Positions 34,772-43,325 of a stretch of 64,000 nucleotides of DNA are shown here, piece after piece (within the stretch, counting starts at the first letter, position 1; the number at the start of each line of letters is the position of its first letter). A program made the position numbers and the translations under genes. The stretch is taken from assembly GCF_025938155.1 (NCBI RefSeq), contig NZ_JAPCZG010000002.1, positions 310,001 to 374,000 of the forward strand, read 5' to 3'. The stretch comes from Novosphingobium sp. KCTC 2891. Its GTDB lineage: Bacteria > Pseudomonadota > Alphaproteobacteria > Sphingomonadales > Sphingomonadaceae. The notes below the pieces were generated by a model. That model was given only the letters and a program-made list of their open reading frames with translations, had not been told where the DNA came from and did no database searches.

Positions 34772-36286
34772 ATGTCTGCCAGCGAAGCGATCCTCTCGCG
34801 CGAACCCGATACGGTGCGCGCCCTGCCCTGCAACGTCGAAGCGGAAGCCGCCTTTCTGGGCGCGGTGCTGATCGACAACCGCATTCTCGAAGAACTGACC
34901 AGTCCGCTGAAGCCGGAGCATTTCTTCGCGCCGGTCCACGGCCGCGTGTTCGAGCGCATCCAGACCCTGATCGACCGCAAGGCGGTGGTCACCCCGGTCA
35001 CGCTCAAGCCCTACTTCGAAACCGACGAAGGGCTGAAGGAGCTGGGCGGCACCGCCTATCTCGCGCGGCTGACCGCCGATGGGCAAGGCTTGCTCAACCC
35101 GCGTGAACTGGCGGAACAGATCTATGATCTGGCGCTGCTGCGCGAACTCATCACCGTGGGCCGCAACCTTGTCGAAGGGGCGATGGACACCAGCGAGGCG
35201 GTCGCTCCGCTGCAACAGGTGGAACAGGCCGAAGCCGCGCTCTATGCCGTGGCCGAAGGCGCGCAGACCGGCAGCGAGGCGCAGAGCTTCGCGCAGGCCA
35301 CGCGCGCTTCGCTGGAAATGATCGAGAAGGCCCTGCTTTCGGGCGGCCACATCTCCGGCAAGACCACCGGCCTCACCTCGGTCAACGAGAAGATCGGCGG
35401 ACTGCACGATTCCGACCTTATCATCCTCGCCGGCCGTCCGGGCATGGGCAAGACCTCGCTCGTCACCAATATCGCGTTCAACGCCGCCGACCGCCTGCGC
35501 CGCGACCTGGACGACGGCATTGCGCTGAAGGATTCGGTCGGCGCGGGGGTGGCCTTCTTCAGCCTGGAAATGAGCGCGGACCAGCTCGCCACGCGTATCC
35601 TCGCCGAACAGTCGGGCATCAGTTCCGAAGCGCTCCGCATGGGCCGGATCAGCCGCGAGGATTTCCAGCAGCTGTCCTTCGCCAGCCAGCGCCTGGCCGA
35701 ACTGCCGCTCTACATCGACGATACCCCGGCGCTGACCATCGGCAGCCTTCGCGCAAGGGCGCGCCGCCTGAAGCGCCGGCACGACATCGGCCTGATCATC
35801 GTCGACTACCTCCAGCTGCTGCAAGGCTCGGGACGGTCGGACAACCGCGTCAACGAAATCTCGGAAATCAGCCGTGGTCTCAAGACTCTGGCCAAGGAAC
35901 TCGCCGTCCCCGTGATCGCGCTGTCGCAGCTCAGCCGCGCGGTCGAACAGCGCGACGACAAGCGCCCGATGCTCTCGGACCTTCGCGAATCGGGCTCGAT
36001 CGAGCAGGACGCGGACATGGTCTGGTTCGTGTTCCGCGAGGATTACTACGTCGCGGCGAAGGAACCGAAGGTGCCGCAGGGCAACGACGATCCCAAGGTG
36101 CAGGAAGCCCATGCCGCGTGGCAGGCGGAAATGGAGCGCGTCTATGGTCTGGCCGAACTGATCGTGGCCAAGCAGCGCCACGGCTCCACCGGCAAGGTCC
36201 GTATGCGCTTCGAAGCGCGCATCACCCGCTTCAGCGACCTCGCGCCCGACCAGCTGGCCGCCCACTCCTACGGCGACGACGAGTAG
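34772..36286 (+). CDS. dnaB: replicative DNA helicase DnaB
   Basis: 504 residues from ATG 34772, with GAGG just upstream. Full DnaB layout: N-terminal primase-interaction domain (PCNVEAEAAFLGAVLIDNRI), linker, then the RecA-like hexameric motor with Walker A GRPGMGKTSLV (about residue 220), VAFFSLEMSADQLATRILAE, and Walker B LIIVDYLQLLQGSGR. The C-terminal basic loop KQRHGSTGKVRMRFE is intact. No intein interrupts it. It unwinds DNA 5'-3' at the fork after loading at oriC. Facing DnaA-box-like elements in its upstream region are shared with oriC. Confidence 0.97.
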   Translation: MSASEAILSREPDTVRALPCNVEAEAAFLGAVLIDNRILEELTSPLKPEHFFAPVHGRVFERIQTLIDRKAVVTPVTLKPYFETDEGLKELGGTAYLARLTADGQGLLNPRELAEQIYDLALLRELITVGRNLVEGAMDTSEAVAPLQQVEQAEAALYAVAEGAQTGSEAQSFAQATRASLEMIEKALLSGGHISGKTTGLTSVNEKIGGLHDSDLIILAGRPGMGKTSLVTNIAFNAADRLRRDLDDGIALKDSVGAGVAFFSLEMSADQLATRILAEQSGISSEALRMGRISREDFQQLSFASQRLAELPLYIDDTPALTIGSLRARARRLKRRHDIGLIIVDYLQLLQGSGRSDNRVNEISEISRGLKTLAKELAVPVIALSQLSRAVEQRDDKRPMLSDLRESGSIEQDADMVWFVFREDYYVAAKEPKVPQGNDDPKVQEAHAAWQAEMERVYGLAELIVAKQRHGSTGKVRMRFEARITRFSDLAPDQLAAHSYGDDE

Positions 36287-36315
36287 GGGCCTGATTCTCG
36301 GGCCGCCGACTTTTC

Positions 36316-36344
36316 TTGACTTTTCCACACCTCCGGCCTAGCTG
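36316..36344 (+). promoter_or_regulatory. candidate promoter of rpoZ
   Basis: TTGACT (36316-36321), a 17-base spacer, then TAGCTG (36339-36344), 40 bases before the rpoZ ATG. The -35 is strong for an alphaproteobacterial housekeeping promoter; the -10 is weak. Confidence 0.45.
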
Positions 36345-36383
36345 CGCTTCTTTCCACTCATTCTTGCCTATCGGAGTGCCCGG

Positions 36384-36728
36384 ATGGCGCGCGTTACCGT
36401 CGAAGATTGCGTCGACAAGGTTCCCAACCGTTTCGATCTCGTCCTGCTGGCCGCCGAGCGCGCCCGCGCGATCTCGGGCGGTGCCGAACTCACCGTCGAC
36501 CGCGACCGTGACAAGAACCCGGTCGTCGCCCTGCGCGAGATCGCGGAAGAAACCGTCCGCCCGGCGGTGCTCAAGGAAAACCTGATCCAGTCGCTCCAGC
36601 GCGTGCTGCCTGACGACGACGACGAGGTCGATGAAATCGGCTCGCTGTCGCAGTCGGCCGAAGCGCTGCGCATCACCGCTGCGGCACCGGTGCGCAACAC
36701 CTCGCTGGGTGCAGACTACGACGGATAA
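36384..36728 (+). CDS. rpoZ: RNA polymerase omega subunit
   Basis: 114 residues beginning [20 protein letters not shown], then [13 protein letters not shown] and [16 protein letters not shown], the conserved omega core that wraps the beta' C-terminus and helps assembly of RNA polymerase. The C-terminal acidic stretch ([13 protein letters not shown]) is an alphaproteobacterial extension. It is followed by two hairpins. In other bacteria rpoZ is often near spoT; here the next gene is an SUV3-like helicase. Confidence 0.96.
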   Translation: MARVTVEDCVDKVPNRFDLVLLAAERARAISGGAELTVDRDRDKNPVVALREIAEETVRPAVLKENLIQSLQRVLPDDDDEVDEIGSLSQSAEALRITAAAPVRNTSLGADYDG

Positions 36729-36731
36729 GCA

Positions 36732-36818
36732 GGTGCCCTGAAGGGCACCCGAAGGCATCCAACGGGTGCCTGGCCGGCTTCAAGGAAGGCGCCGGGGATA
36801 AAATCCCGGCGCCTTCTT
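36732..36818 (+). terminator. double hairpin terminator after rpoZ
   Basis: Hairpin 1: GGTGCCC (36732-36738), TGAA loop, GGGCACC (36743-36749). Hairpin 2: AAGGCGCCGGGGAT (36786-36799) pairs with ATCCCGGCGCCTT (36803-36815; one bulged G) and ends in TTCTT. The second looks like the intrinsic terminator; the first may stabilise the 3' end. Confidence 0.75.
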
Positions 36819-36851
36819 GCGTCTGCGAACAAGGCTCGCCACATTTCGGTC

Positions 36852-39395
36852 ATGGCCAGCCTCTCGCCCCTTCGTTTCGGCGGAGGCCCGACCGACCGTC
36901 GGGTCAAGGCCGTGCTCGGCCCCACCAACACCGGCAAGACCCACCTCGCCATCGAGCGACTCTGCGCGCATTCGTCGGGCGCGATCGGCTTTCCGCTGCG
37001 ACTGCTGGCGCGCGAAGTCTATGACCGTGTCTGCGCCATCAAAGGTCCGCAGAACGTCGCGCTGATCACCGGCGAGGAGCGGATCGAGCCGAAAGGCGCG
37101 CGCTGGCACCTGTGCACGGTCGAGGCGATGCCGAGCCGGCCCGACCTCGCCTTCGTGGCACTCGACGAGGCGCAGCTTTCGGCCGATCCCGAACGCGGCC
37201 ACGTTTTCACCGACCGTCTGCTGCATACGCGCGGGCGCGAGGAGACGATGCTGCTCGGCTCCGCCACCCTGCAACCGATGATCAAGGCGCTGGTGCCCGA
37301 GGCGGAAATCGTCTCCCGCCCGCGCTTTTCGACGCTCACCCACGCCGGCGCGAAGAAGCTGTCGCGCATCCCGCCGCGCAGCGCGATCGTCGCGTTCAGC
37401 GCCGAGCAGGTCTACGCCATGGCCGAGATGCTGCGCCGCTTTCGCGGCGGCGCGGCCGTGGTGATGGGCGCGCTCAGCCCGCAGACGCGCAACGCACAAG
37501 TGGAAATGTATCAGGCGGGCGAAGTGGATTACCTCGTCGCCACCGATGCCATCGGCATGGGGCTGAATCTTGACGTCACCCATGTCGCCTTCGCCGGCCT
37601 GTCGAAATACGACGGGCACCGCCAGCGCCGGCTGACCACCGCCGAAATGGCCCAGATCGCGGGCCGGGCGGGACGCCATCACAAGGACGGCACCTTCGGC
37701 ACGCTGGCCGGCATGGGCGGGCACGGTCCCGAATTCACGCCCGAGGAAGTCTATGCGATCGAGGAGCACCGTTTCCCGCCGCTGACCCGGCTGTTCTGGC
37801 GCGAATCGGAACCGCGCTTCGATTCGCTGCGCACGCTGATCGACGATCTCGAAAGCCCCCCGCCCCGCCCCGAACTGGCGACCCCGCCCCAAGCCATCGA
37901 TCTTTCGGTGCTGACCCGGCTGGCCGACGAGCCCGAGATCGCCGCATCGGTGCGCGGCCGCGGTTCGGTCCAGCGCTTCTGGCAGGCCTGCTCGCTTCCC
38001 GATTTCCGGCAACAGGGCGCGGAAACGCACGCGCGCTTCGTGGCGCGGCTGTGGCAGGACCTGCGCCACGGCTACCTGGGCGCGGACTACCTCGCGCAGT
38101 CGATCGCGCAGCTCGACAATCCCTCCGGCGACATCGACACCCTCCAGGGCCGCATCGCGGCAATCCGCAGCTGGTCCTACATCGCGCAGCGGCCCGACTG
38201 GGTGCTGGCGCACGACGAGATGGCGGCGCGAGCACGTGCGGTGGAAACCCGCCTGTCCGACGCGCTCCACGCGCGGCTGACCGAACGCTTCGTCAACCGC
38301 CGCACCACGGTGCTGATGCGCAAGGCGGGTGCCGACGCCGCGCTGCTGCCGGTGCGGCTGGCCGAAAGCGGCGCAGTGCTGGTGGACGACGAACCCATCG
38401 GCCATCTGGAAGGCTTCCGCTTCGTGGTGGATCCGCTCGCCCGCGCGGCCGACCGCAAGCTGTTGCTGGCCGCCGCCGAACGCCACCTGCCGGGACTGCT
38501 CGCCCGGCACGCCGCCGAACTGATGGCCGACGCCGCCCTGCCGGACGGGCTGCTGCTCGATGGGCGGAAGATCGTGTGGCGCGGTCATCCGGTGGCGCGG
38601 CTGGAAGCGGGCAAGGCGCTGCTCGATCCCCGCATCATGCTCGAACCCGCGCTCGACCGGCTGCCACTGCCCGAACGCGACAAGGCGGCCGACGCCGTCG
38701 CCGCTTGGTTCGCCGCGCTCGCCGCGGCCCCCCTCTCTCCTCTGCGCAGGCTGGAGGAGGCGAGCCGAGCCCCCGACTCCGGCTCGGCGCTGCGCGCACT
38801 GCTGCTGCGCCTGGTCGAAGCGGGCGGCGTCCTTGTCCGCGAAGGATCGGGCATCGACACGCTCGAGCCGCGCCAGCGGGAGGCCCTGCGCCGCCTGGGC
38901 GTCAGAATCGGCGCGCTAGACCTGTTCGTGCCGCAGGCGCTGCGACCGCGCGCCCTGGGGCTGTGGAGCCGGCTGGCCGGTTTGCGCGGACTGGCCCACG
39001 CCGCACCGGTAGCGGAAATGCCGGCCGCGCTGGATGGAAAGGCTACGCCGCTCGGCTACCGCCGCGTGGGCGCTCAGGCCATCCGCGTGGATCTTGCGGA
39101 AAAACTTCTCCAGGATGCGCACCGCGTGCGGCTGACCGCAAAGGGCAAGCGCTATTACCTCGATCCCACCCTGGCGCGGTCGATGGGGCTGACCACGGCC
39201 AGCTATGCCGCGCTGCTGCGCGCGGCCGGTTTCCGGGTCTCCACGGGTCGCCCCCTGCCCGAAGGGGCATTCGGCCCCCCTTCGCCGCCGCTGTGGGACT
39301 GGCGCCCGTCTCGCCCCAGCCCTGACGCCACGCCCGCGCGCACCGCGCCGCCCGCCACGGGTGCTTTCGCTGCACTGGCGGAGCTGATCCGCTGA
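36852..39395 (+). CDS. SUV3-like ATP-dependent RNA helicase
   Basis: 847 residues. Superfamily 2 helicase core: motif I VLGPTNTGKTHLAIERL (about residue 22), DEAQ-type motif II in FVALDEAQLSADPERGHVFT, SAT in LLGSATLQPM, motif VI QIAGRAGRHH. This is close to mitochondrial/alphaproteobacterial SUV3, which unwinds RNA for degradation. The C-terminal ~450 residues are a helical region plus a basic Pro-rich tail typical of the alphaproteobacterial form. The small S4-domain gene begins in the overlapping TGATG at its end, so the two are coupled. Confidence 0.9.
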   Translation: MASLSPLRFGGGPTDRRVKAVLGPTNTGKTHLAIERLCAHSSGAIGFPLRLLAREVYDRVCAIKGPQNVALITGEERIEPKGARWHLCTVEAMPSRPDLAFVALDEAQLSADPERGHVFTDRLLHTRGREETMLLGSATLQPMIKALVPEAEIVSRPRFSTLTHAGAKKLSRIPPRSAIVAFSAEQVYAMAEMLRRFRGGAAVVMGALSPQTRNAQVEMYQAGEVDYLVATDAIGMGLNLDVTHVAFAGLSKYDGHRQRRLTTAEMAQIAGRAGRHHKDGTFGTLAGMGGHGPEFTPEEVYAIEEHRFPPLTRLFWRESEPRFDSLRTLIDDLESPPPRPELATPPQAIDLSVLTRLADEPEIAASVRGRGSVQRFWQACSLPDFRQQGAETHARFVARLWQDLRHGYLGADYLAQSIAQLDNPSGDIDTLQGRIAAIRSWSYIAQRPDWVLAHDEMAARARAVETRLSDALHARLTERFVNRRTTVLMRKAGADAALLPVRLAESGAVLVDDEPIGHLEGFRFVVDPLARAADRKLLLAAAERHLPGLLARHAAELMADAALPDGLLLDGRKIVWRGHPVARLEAGKALLDPRIMLEPALDRLPLPERDKAADAVAAWFAALAAAPLSPLRRLEEASRAPDSGSALRALLLRLVEAGGVLVREGSGIDTLEPRQREALRRLGVRIGALDLFVPQALRPRALGLWSRLAGLRGLAHAAPVAEMPAALDGKATPLGYRRVGAQAIRVDLAEKLLQDAHRVRLTAKGKRYYLDPTLARSMGLTTASYAALLRAAGFRVSTGRPLPEGAFGPPSPPLWDWRPSRPSPDATPARTAPPATGAFAALAELIR

Positions 39396-39688
39396 TGCGG
39401 GTGGACAAGCTGCTGTGGTACGTGCGGCTCGCCGCGACACGCAGTTTCGCGCATGATTGGGCACTGGAAGGACATATGCGGCTCAACGGACGGCGGATCG
39501 AGCGGCCCAGCGCCGCGGTCAGACCCGGCGACGTTCTGGTCCTTCCGACGCGCTCCGGGGTCAAGGTGATCGAGGTGCTCAGCCTGCCGACGCGGCGCGG
39601 TCCGGCGGCCGAAGCGCAGGCCTGCTATCGGGTGCTTGAACCCGGCGTGGAGCAGTTTGACGAACCCTCTGCGCGAACGGACGCTTGA
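39395..39688 (+). CDS. S4-domain RNA-binding protein (HslR/Hsp15-like)
   Basis: 97 residues starting [20 protein letters not shown], the S4 fold start (DKxLWxxRxxxTRSxA), then [20 protein letters not shown]. HslR-type proteins bind stalled 50S subunits carrying nascent chains. The ATG shares one base with the helicase stop. It may serve in ribosome rescue and RNA turnover together with the coupled helicase; this link is inferred. Confidence 0.85.
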   Translation: MRVDKLLWYVRLAATRSFAHDWALEGHMRLNGRRIERPSAAVRPGDVLVLPTRSGVKVIEVLSLPTRRGPAAEAQACYRVLEPGVEQFDEPSARTDA

Positions 39689-39746
39689 CGGGCGGCTGCA
39701 AACGCCTCTAGCACGACCGGAAACAGAGCCTGAGGGAAAATCACCG

Positions 39747-40085
39747 ATGACCTACGTCGTCACCGACGCCTGCATCCGCTGCAAGTTCATGGACTGCGTA
39801 GAGGTCTGCCCCGTAGATTGCTTCTACGAGGGTGAGAACATGCTCGTGATCAATCCCAGCGAATGCATTGACTGCGGCGTCTGCGAACCGGAATGCCCGG
39901 CCGAGGCGATCCTGCCCGATACCGAATCCGGTCTCGAGCAGTGGCTCGAGCTCAACGCCAAGTATTCTGCCGAATGGCCGAACATCACCGCCAAGAAGGA
40001 CGCGCCGGCAGACGCCGATGAGCACAAGGGCGAGGACGGCAAGTTCGACAAGTACTTCTCGGCCGAGCCCGGCGAGGGCGACTGA
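39747..40085 (+). CDS. fdxA: ferredoxin FdxA (3Fe-4S/4Fe-4S)
   Basis: 112 residues from ATG 39747 with a GAGGGA-type site upstream. Two cluster motifs: [18 protein letters not shown] (mixed 3Fe-4S/4Fe-4S ligation) and [17 protein letters not shown]. The long acidic C-terminal extension ([20 protein letters not shown], then [12 protein letters not shown]) is the usual FdxA tail of alphaproteobacteria. It transfers electrons in the cytosol; the partner is unknown. A hairpin at 40095-40126 follows the stop. Confidence 0.95.
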   Translation: MTYVVTDACIRCKFMDCVEVCPVDCFYEGENMLVINPSECIDCGVCEPECPAEAILPDTESGLEQWLELNAKYSAEWPNITAKKDAPADADEHKGEDGKFDKYFSAEPGEGD

Positions 40086-40094
40086 CCGGATGTT

Positions 40095-40126
40095 GGACGG
40101 GGCGGTCGATTCGGTCGCCCCTGTCC
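40095..40126 (+). terminator. hairpin after fdxA
   Basis: GGACGGGGCG (40095-40104) pairs with CGCCCC-T-GTCC (40116-40126) around an 11-base loop, 10 bases after the fdxA stop. No T-run, so Rho-assisted or 3'-stabilising. Confidence 0.5.
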
Positions 40127-40462
40127 AAGCCTCTCCAGCAGGCCATAGGCCCGAAATGGGCTTGATTGCGCGACCTTCCGTGGCTTCTCGCCGCAGATGA
40201 AGGCGATTTAACGCATCCGGGTCTGGCAATTTTATTACAGGACTGCTATATCGCTGGTCACGCGCCGGACGGTTTCGCCTGTCCGGCGCCTTTTCACCAC
40301 GAGAAGGCAGGAAAAGCGGCAAACGGATCGCAGGGCTACGCAGACCGCGTTGAACGGTCGCTTTTTCCGGACATCTTCCCCCACAAGAGTCCGGGCCTGT
40401 ACCTTAGGGCGAATTCCCGCCCGTTGCCGTCGTCGCTCCTGCCCGCGTCGAAAGGATAAGCA
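40127..40462 (+). other. non-coding region between fdxA and carD
   Basis: I see no supported gene in these 336 bases. An AT-rich patch (CAATTTTATTACAGGACTGC at 40229-40248, then TATATC at 40249-40254) may be a promoter -10 area. A full intrinsic terminator follows at 40262-40294. The remaining 168 bases before carD should hold the carD promoter; no clear -35/-10 pair stands out there (TTGAAC near 40350 is a weak candidate). An AAAGGATAAGC ribosome site precedes carD. Confidence 0.45.
40262..40294 (+). terminator. intrinsic terminator upstream of carD
   Basis: GCGCCGGAC (40262-40270) pairs with GTCCGGCGC (40281-40289) around a 10-base loop, followed by C then TTTT (40291-40294). It ends either fdxA read-through or a short transcript starting just upstream; it also insulates carD. 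Confidence 0.7.
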
Positions 40463-40987
40463 ATGGCAACCAAGGCTCTTGCCTTCGATGTTGGGGATTA
40501 CGTCGTCTATCCGAAGCATGGTGTCGGCCGGGTGGTCGAACTGCAGAATGAAGAAATCGCCGGGATGAAGCTGGAGCTGTACGTGCTCCGCTTTGAAAAG
40601 GAACGCATGACGCTGCGCGTTCCGGTGAACAAGGTCGAAGCGATCGGCATGCGCAAGCTGTCCTCGGACAAGACGCTGCGCGAAGCACTCGACACGCTCA
40701 AGGGCAAGCCCAAGGTCAAGCGCACCATGTGGTCGCGCCGCGCCCAGGAATATGAAGCCAAGATCAACTCGGGCGATCTCGTTTCGATCGCCGAAGTGAC
40801 GCGCGACCTGTTCCGTGCCGACGACCAGCCGGAACAGAGCTATTCGGAGCGCCAGATCTTTGAAGCTGCGTCCTCGCGCCTCGCCCGCGAACTCGCCGCA
40901 ATGGAAAAGACCGACGAACCCGCCGCGCTCCAGAAGATCCTCGCAATCCTGAACGAGCACGCGCCGAAGTACTACGAAACGGTCTGA
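40463..40987 (+). CDS. carD: CarD-family transcriptional regulator (CdnL)
   Basis: 174 residues. The N-terminal Tudor-like RNA-polymerase-interaction domain has AFDVGDYVVYPKHGVGRVVE, and a helical C-terminal DNA-binding domain has RTMWSRRAQEYEAKINSGDL and SRLARELAAMEKTDEPAAL. CarD/CdnL binds the RNA polymerase beta subunit and stabilises open complexes at housekeeping promoters such as rRNA promoters; in Caulobacter CdnL supports growth control. Length fits the alphaproteobacterial family. A bidirectional terminator follows. Confidence 0.95.
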   Translation: MATKALAFDVGDYVVYPKHGVGRVVELQNEEIAGMKLELYVLRFEKERMTLRVPVNKVEAIGMRKLSSDKTLREALDTLKGKPKVKRTMWSRRAQEYEAKINSGDLVSIAEVTRDLFRADDQPEQSYSERQIFEAASSRLARELAAMEKTDEPAALQKILAILNEHAPKYYETV

Positions 40988-41010
40988 TCCGTTTCCCCTT
41001 CGCGCCGATG

Positions 41011-41045
41011 AAAAAGGCCGCCGGTTCACCACCGGCGGCCTTTTT
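41011..41045. terminator. perfect bidirectional terminator after carD
   Basis: AAAAAGGCCGCCGGT (41011-41025), loop TCACC, ACCGGCGGCCTTTTT (41031-41045). The 15-bp stem with an A-run on one side and a T-run on the other would terminate transcription from both strands. Confidence 0.92.
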
Positions 41046-41153
41046 CGTTCCCTCCCCCTCCCTTCCACCAGCCGCCGATGGTTTCCGGCGAACGACATGG
41101 CGCGCCAGCCGATGGTGCATTAGTCTGGCAACACACCTTTGGGAGTGCCTGCC

Positions 41154-41894
41154 ATGTTCAAGGATCTTGCACGAACGCTTGCCGGCGTTGCGATGATCGG
41201 CCTCGCCGCCGCTGTTTCCGCCTGCGATTCCGCCAATGTCAGCATCGACGGCACAAAGGGCGTGCCGCTGTCGCAACTCGATCTATCGGGCAAGGCCCCC
41301 GAACAGATCACCCTGCTTGGCCCCGACAGGGTGCGCATCACGCGCGGCGCGGCGCTGGCCATCAGCGTCGACGGCGACAGCGCGATCAAGGACAAGCTGC
41401 GCTTCACGCTGAAGGACGGCAAGCTGGGCATCGCGCGCGAAACCTGGAAAAGCCACGATGCGGATGGCACCGTCACCGTCAACGTGACAGTCCCCGCCGC
41501 CCGCGAAGTGGTGCTGGCCGGATCGGGCCAGATCGAGGTCGACGCGCTGACCGGCGACAAGGCCAGCGTGACCATCGCCGGCTCCGGCCTGGTCGATGCC
41601 CCCGCCATCGATGCCAAGGAACTGCACGTCGATGTAGTCGGTTCGGGCAAGCTGCGCGCAGCGGGCAAGGCCGGCACGCTCAAGGTCACCGTGGCCGGCA
41701 GCGGCGACGCGTCGATGGAGGGCCTGACTGCAGAATCGGCGAAAATCGACGTCGCGGGATCGGGCAACACGCGCTTCGCCTCCGATGGAGAGGTCAAGGC
41801 CGACATCATGGGATCGGGCGAAGTGCGGGTAAAGGGCCGTGCGACGTGCAAGGTCTCGTCGATGGGATCGGGCAAGCTGATCTGCGAACCTTGA
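41154..41894 (+). CDS. DUF2807 (head-GIN) lipoprotein
   Basis: 246 residues from ATG 41154 (MFKDLARTLAGVAMIGLAAA), a lipoprotein signal ending VSAC. The mature part is a right-handed beta-helix-like domain of DUF2807 with a recurring G-S-G turn: VVLAGSGQIEVDAL, VTIAGSGLVDAP, DVVGSGKLRAAG, VTVAGSGDASMEG, DVAGSGNTRFAS, IMGSGEVRVKG and SMGSGKLICEP. Seven regular turns are visible, each about 20 residues. Such domains are envelope-located; a role in surface or stress sensing is suggested for some members but not shown here. It follows the bidirectional carD terminator. Confidence 0.85.
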   Translation: MFKDLARTLAGVAMIGLAAAVSACDSANVSIDGTKGVPLSQLDLSGKAPEQITLLGPDRVRITRGAALAISVDGDSAIKDKLRFTLKDGKLGIARETWKSHDADGTVTVNVTVPAAREVVLAGSGQIEVDALTGDKASVTIAGSGLVDAPAIDAKELHVDVVGSGKLRAAGKAGTLKVTVAGSGDASMEGLTAESAKIDVAGSGNTRFASDGEVKADIMGSGEVRVKGRATCKVSSMGSGKLICEP

Positions 41895-41968
41895 CGTAGA
41901 CGGGGCGCGGTTCAGTATTGGCTAACCGCGCCGCCCCCAATGCAGGGCCTTTCCGGGGGGAATATCGC

Positions 41969-42328
41969 ATGACCCAACGAGTGATTCGCATCCGCTGGCC
42001 GCTCGCCATCGCCGCGCTGGCCCTGCTGCCGGGCTGCGTGGCGAAAAGCGCGTTCGATCTCGCCACCATGCCCGTCCGCGCAGGCGCGCGCGCCGTGAAC
42101 ACCACCGCCGATGTCTACGACCGCGTGACGGTCAGCGATTCCGAGCGCGATCAAAAGCGCGGCCGCGAAATCCGGCAGCGCGAAGAACGCTATGGCAGCC
42201 TTGAACGCGATTACGGCCGGGCGCGCGTGCGCTGCGAACGCGGCGATGACGAGGCCTGCATCAATGCGGGCCGGATCGCGCGCGACATGGACGCGATGCG
42301 CGCCTCGGTGCCCTACGAACGCGACTAG
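41969..42328 (+). CDS. small lipoprotein of unknown function
   Basis: 119 residues from ATG 41969, preceded by GGGGGGAA. The signal IAALALLPGC gives lipobox LPGC. The mature part is highly charged and helical (DQKRGREIRQREERYGSLER), with two cysteines in RVRCERGDDEACINAGRIAR. No family is recognised. Its 3' end overlaps the convergent Sua5 gene by four bases. Confidence 0.7.
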   Translation: MTQRVIRIRWPLAIAALALLPGCVAKSAFDLATMPVRAGARAVNTTADVYDRVTVSDSERDQKRGREIRQREERYGSLERDYGRARVRCERGDDEACINAGRIARDMDAMRASVPYERD

Positions 42329-43278
42329 GCGGCAGCGCGCCCCAGCCGGTCGTTGATGGCCACGCCGATGCCCGCCATCGGCACGGGCGCCACCGCAATG
42401 CGCGGCTGCGGCGCATCCGCGGCCGCGTGGAGGCAGGCGTAAAGCCGCGCCGCCGCTTCGGCCAGATCGCCGCTTGCCGACAGCGTCACCTCGCCCTCGA
42501 CATCGCCAAAGCCGATCAGGAATTCGTCCGGTTCGGCCGCGTGTGCCTCCAGACGCACCGGCTTGCCCGGCGCATAGTGGCTGGCGAGCTGTCCCGGCGC
42601 CTCGATCCCGCCGCCGTGTGACGTCATGCCGCCGGATTGCGCGCCCAGAACCGCGGAAATCCTGGCCTCATCGATGGGACCGGGCCGCAGGATCGCCCAT
42701 GTCCCGTCCGCGCGCAGGCCAACGATGGTGGATTCGATACCCTGCTCGGTGATCCCGCCATCGAGGATCAGATCGACCCGCCCGCCCAGCGATGCCGCCA
42801 CGTGCGCCGCCTCGGTCGGGCTGACCCCGCCGCTGCGATTGGCCGATGGCGCGGCCAGCGGCAGGCCGCATCGCCGCAGCAAGGCCTGCATCACCGGATG
42901 TGCGGGGCAGCGCAGCGCCACGGTGGGCAGTCCCGCGCTCACCGCGGCAGCCAGTTCCGCCCCGGCGCGGCGCGGCACCACCAGCGTCAGCGCGCCGGGC
43001 CAGAACGCGGCAGCAAGGCGGTGTGCCCGCTCGTCCATTTCCGCCAGCCGTTCCGCCGCCGCCAGATCGGGCACGTGGACGATCAAAGGATTGAAATCGG
43101 GCCGTCCCTTCGCGCGGTAGATCCCGGCCACGGCGCCATCGTCGTCTGCGCGCGCGGCCAAGCCATAGACGGTCTCGGTCGGCACGGCCACGGTACCGCC
43201 CGCGGCGATGATCCGGGCGGCCTCGGCAATGCCGTTTTCATCGGCCTGAACAATGACGGGAGGCTTTGTCGCGGTCAT
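42325..43278 (-). CDS. L-threonylcarbamoyladenylate synthase, Sua5 type
   Basis: 317 residues. It makes threonylcarbamoyl-AMP from Thr, bicarbonate and ATP for the t6A37 modification of ANN-decoding tRNAs. N-terminal YrdC fold: GGTVAVPTETVYGLAARADD, KGRPDFNPLIVHV (the KxRxxxxP substrate site) and SANRSGGVSPTEAA. The C-terminal ~120 residues form the extra Sua5 domain (GQLASHYAPGKPVRLEA), so this is the long Sua5 form rather than TsaC. It diverges from the acyl-CoA dehydrogenase at 43326 across 47 bases containing the palindrome GCGCTATAGCGC (43285-43296). Confidence 0.93.
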   Translation of the reverse strand: MTATKPPVIVQADENGIAEAARIIAAGGTVAVPTETVYGLAARADDDGAVAGIYRAKGRPDFNPLIVHVPDLAAAERLAEMDERAHRLAAAFWPGALTLVVPRRAGAELAAAVSAGLPTVALRCPAHPVMQALLRRCGLPLAAPSANRSGGVSPTEAAHVAASLGGRVDLILDGGITEQGIESTIVGLRADGTWAILRPGPIDEARISAVLGAQSGGMTSHGGGIEAPGQLASHYAPGKPVRLEAHAAEPDEFLIGFGDVEGEVTLSASGDLAEAAARLYACLHAAADAPQPRIAVAPVPMAGIGVAINDRLGRAAA

Positions 43279-43325
43279 GGCTTGGCGCTATAGCGCACGG
43301 CGAGCGCTGCCAAGGAAAACAACAG

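Noticed and set aside
34772..36286. An intein in DnaB
   Set aside because: The reading frame has normal length (504 residues) and the Walker A and B motifs are uninterrupted.
40226..40294. A small RNA gene before carD
   Set aside because: The possible promoter would start transcription only a few bases before the terminator stem, leaving almost no transcript; kept only as a note on the non-coding region.
43285..43296. GCGCTATAGCGC as an operator between Sua5 and ACAD 2
   Set aside because: It is a perfect palindrome, but the TATA centre may simply be part of two divergent -10 elements in a 47-bp gap. There is no second copy to support a regulator site.
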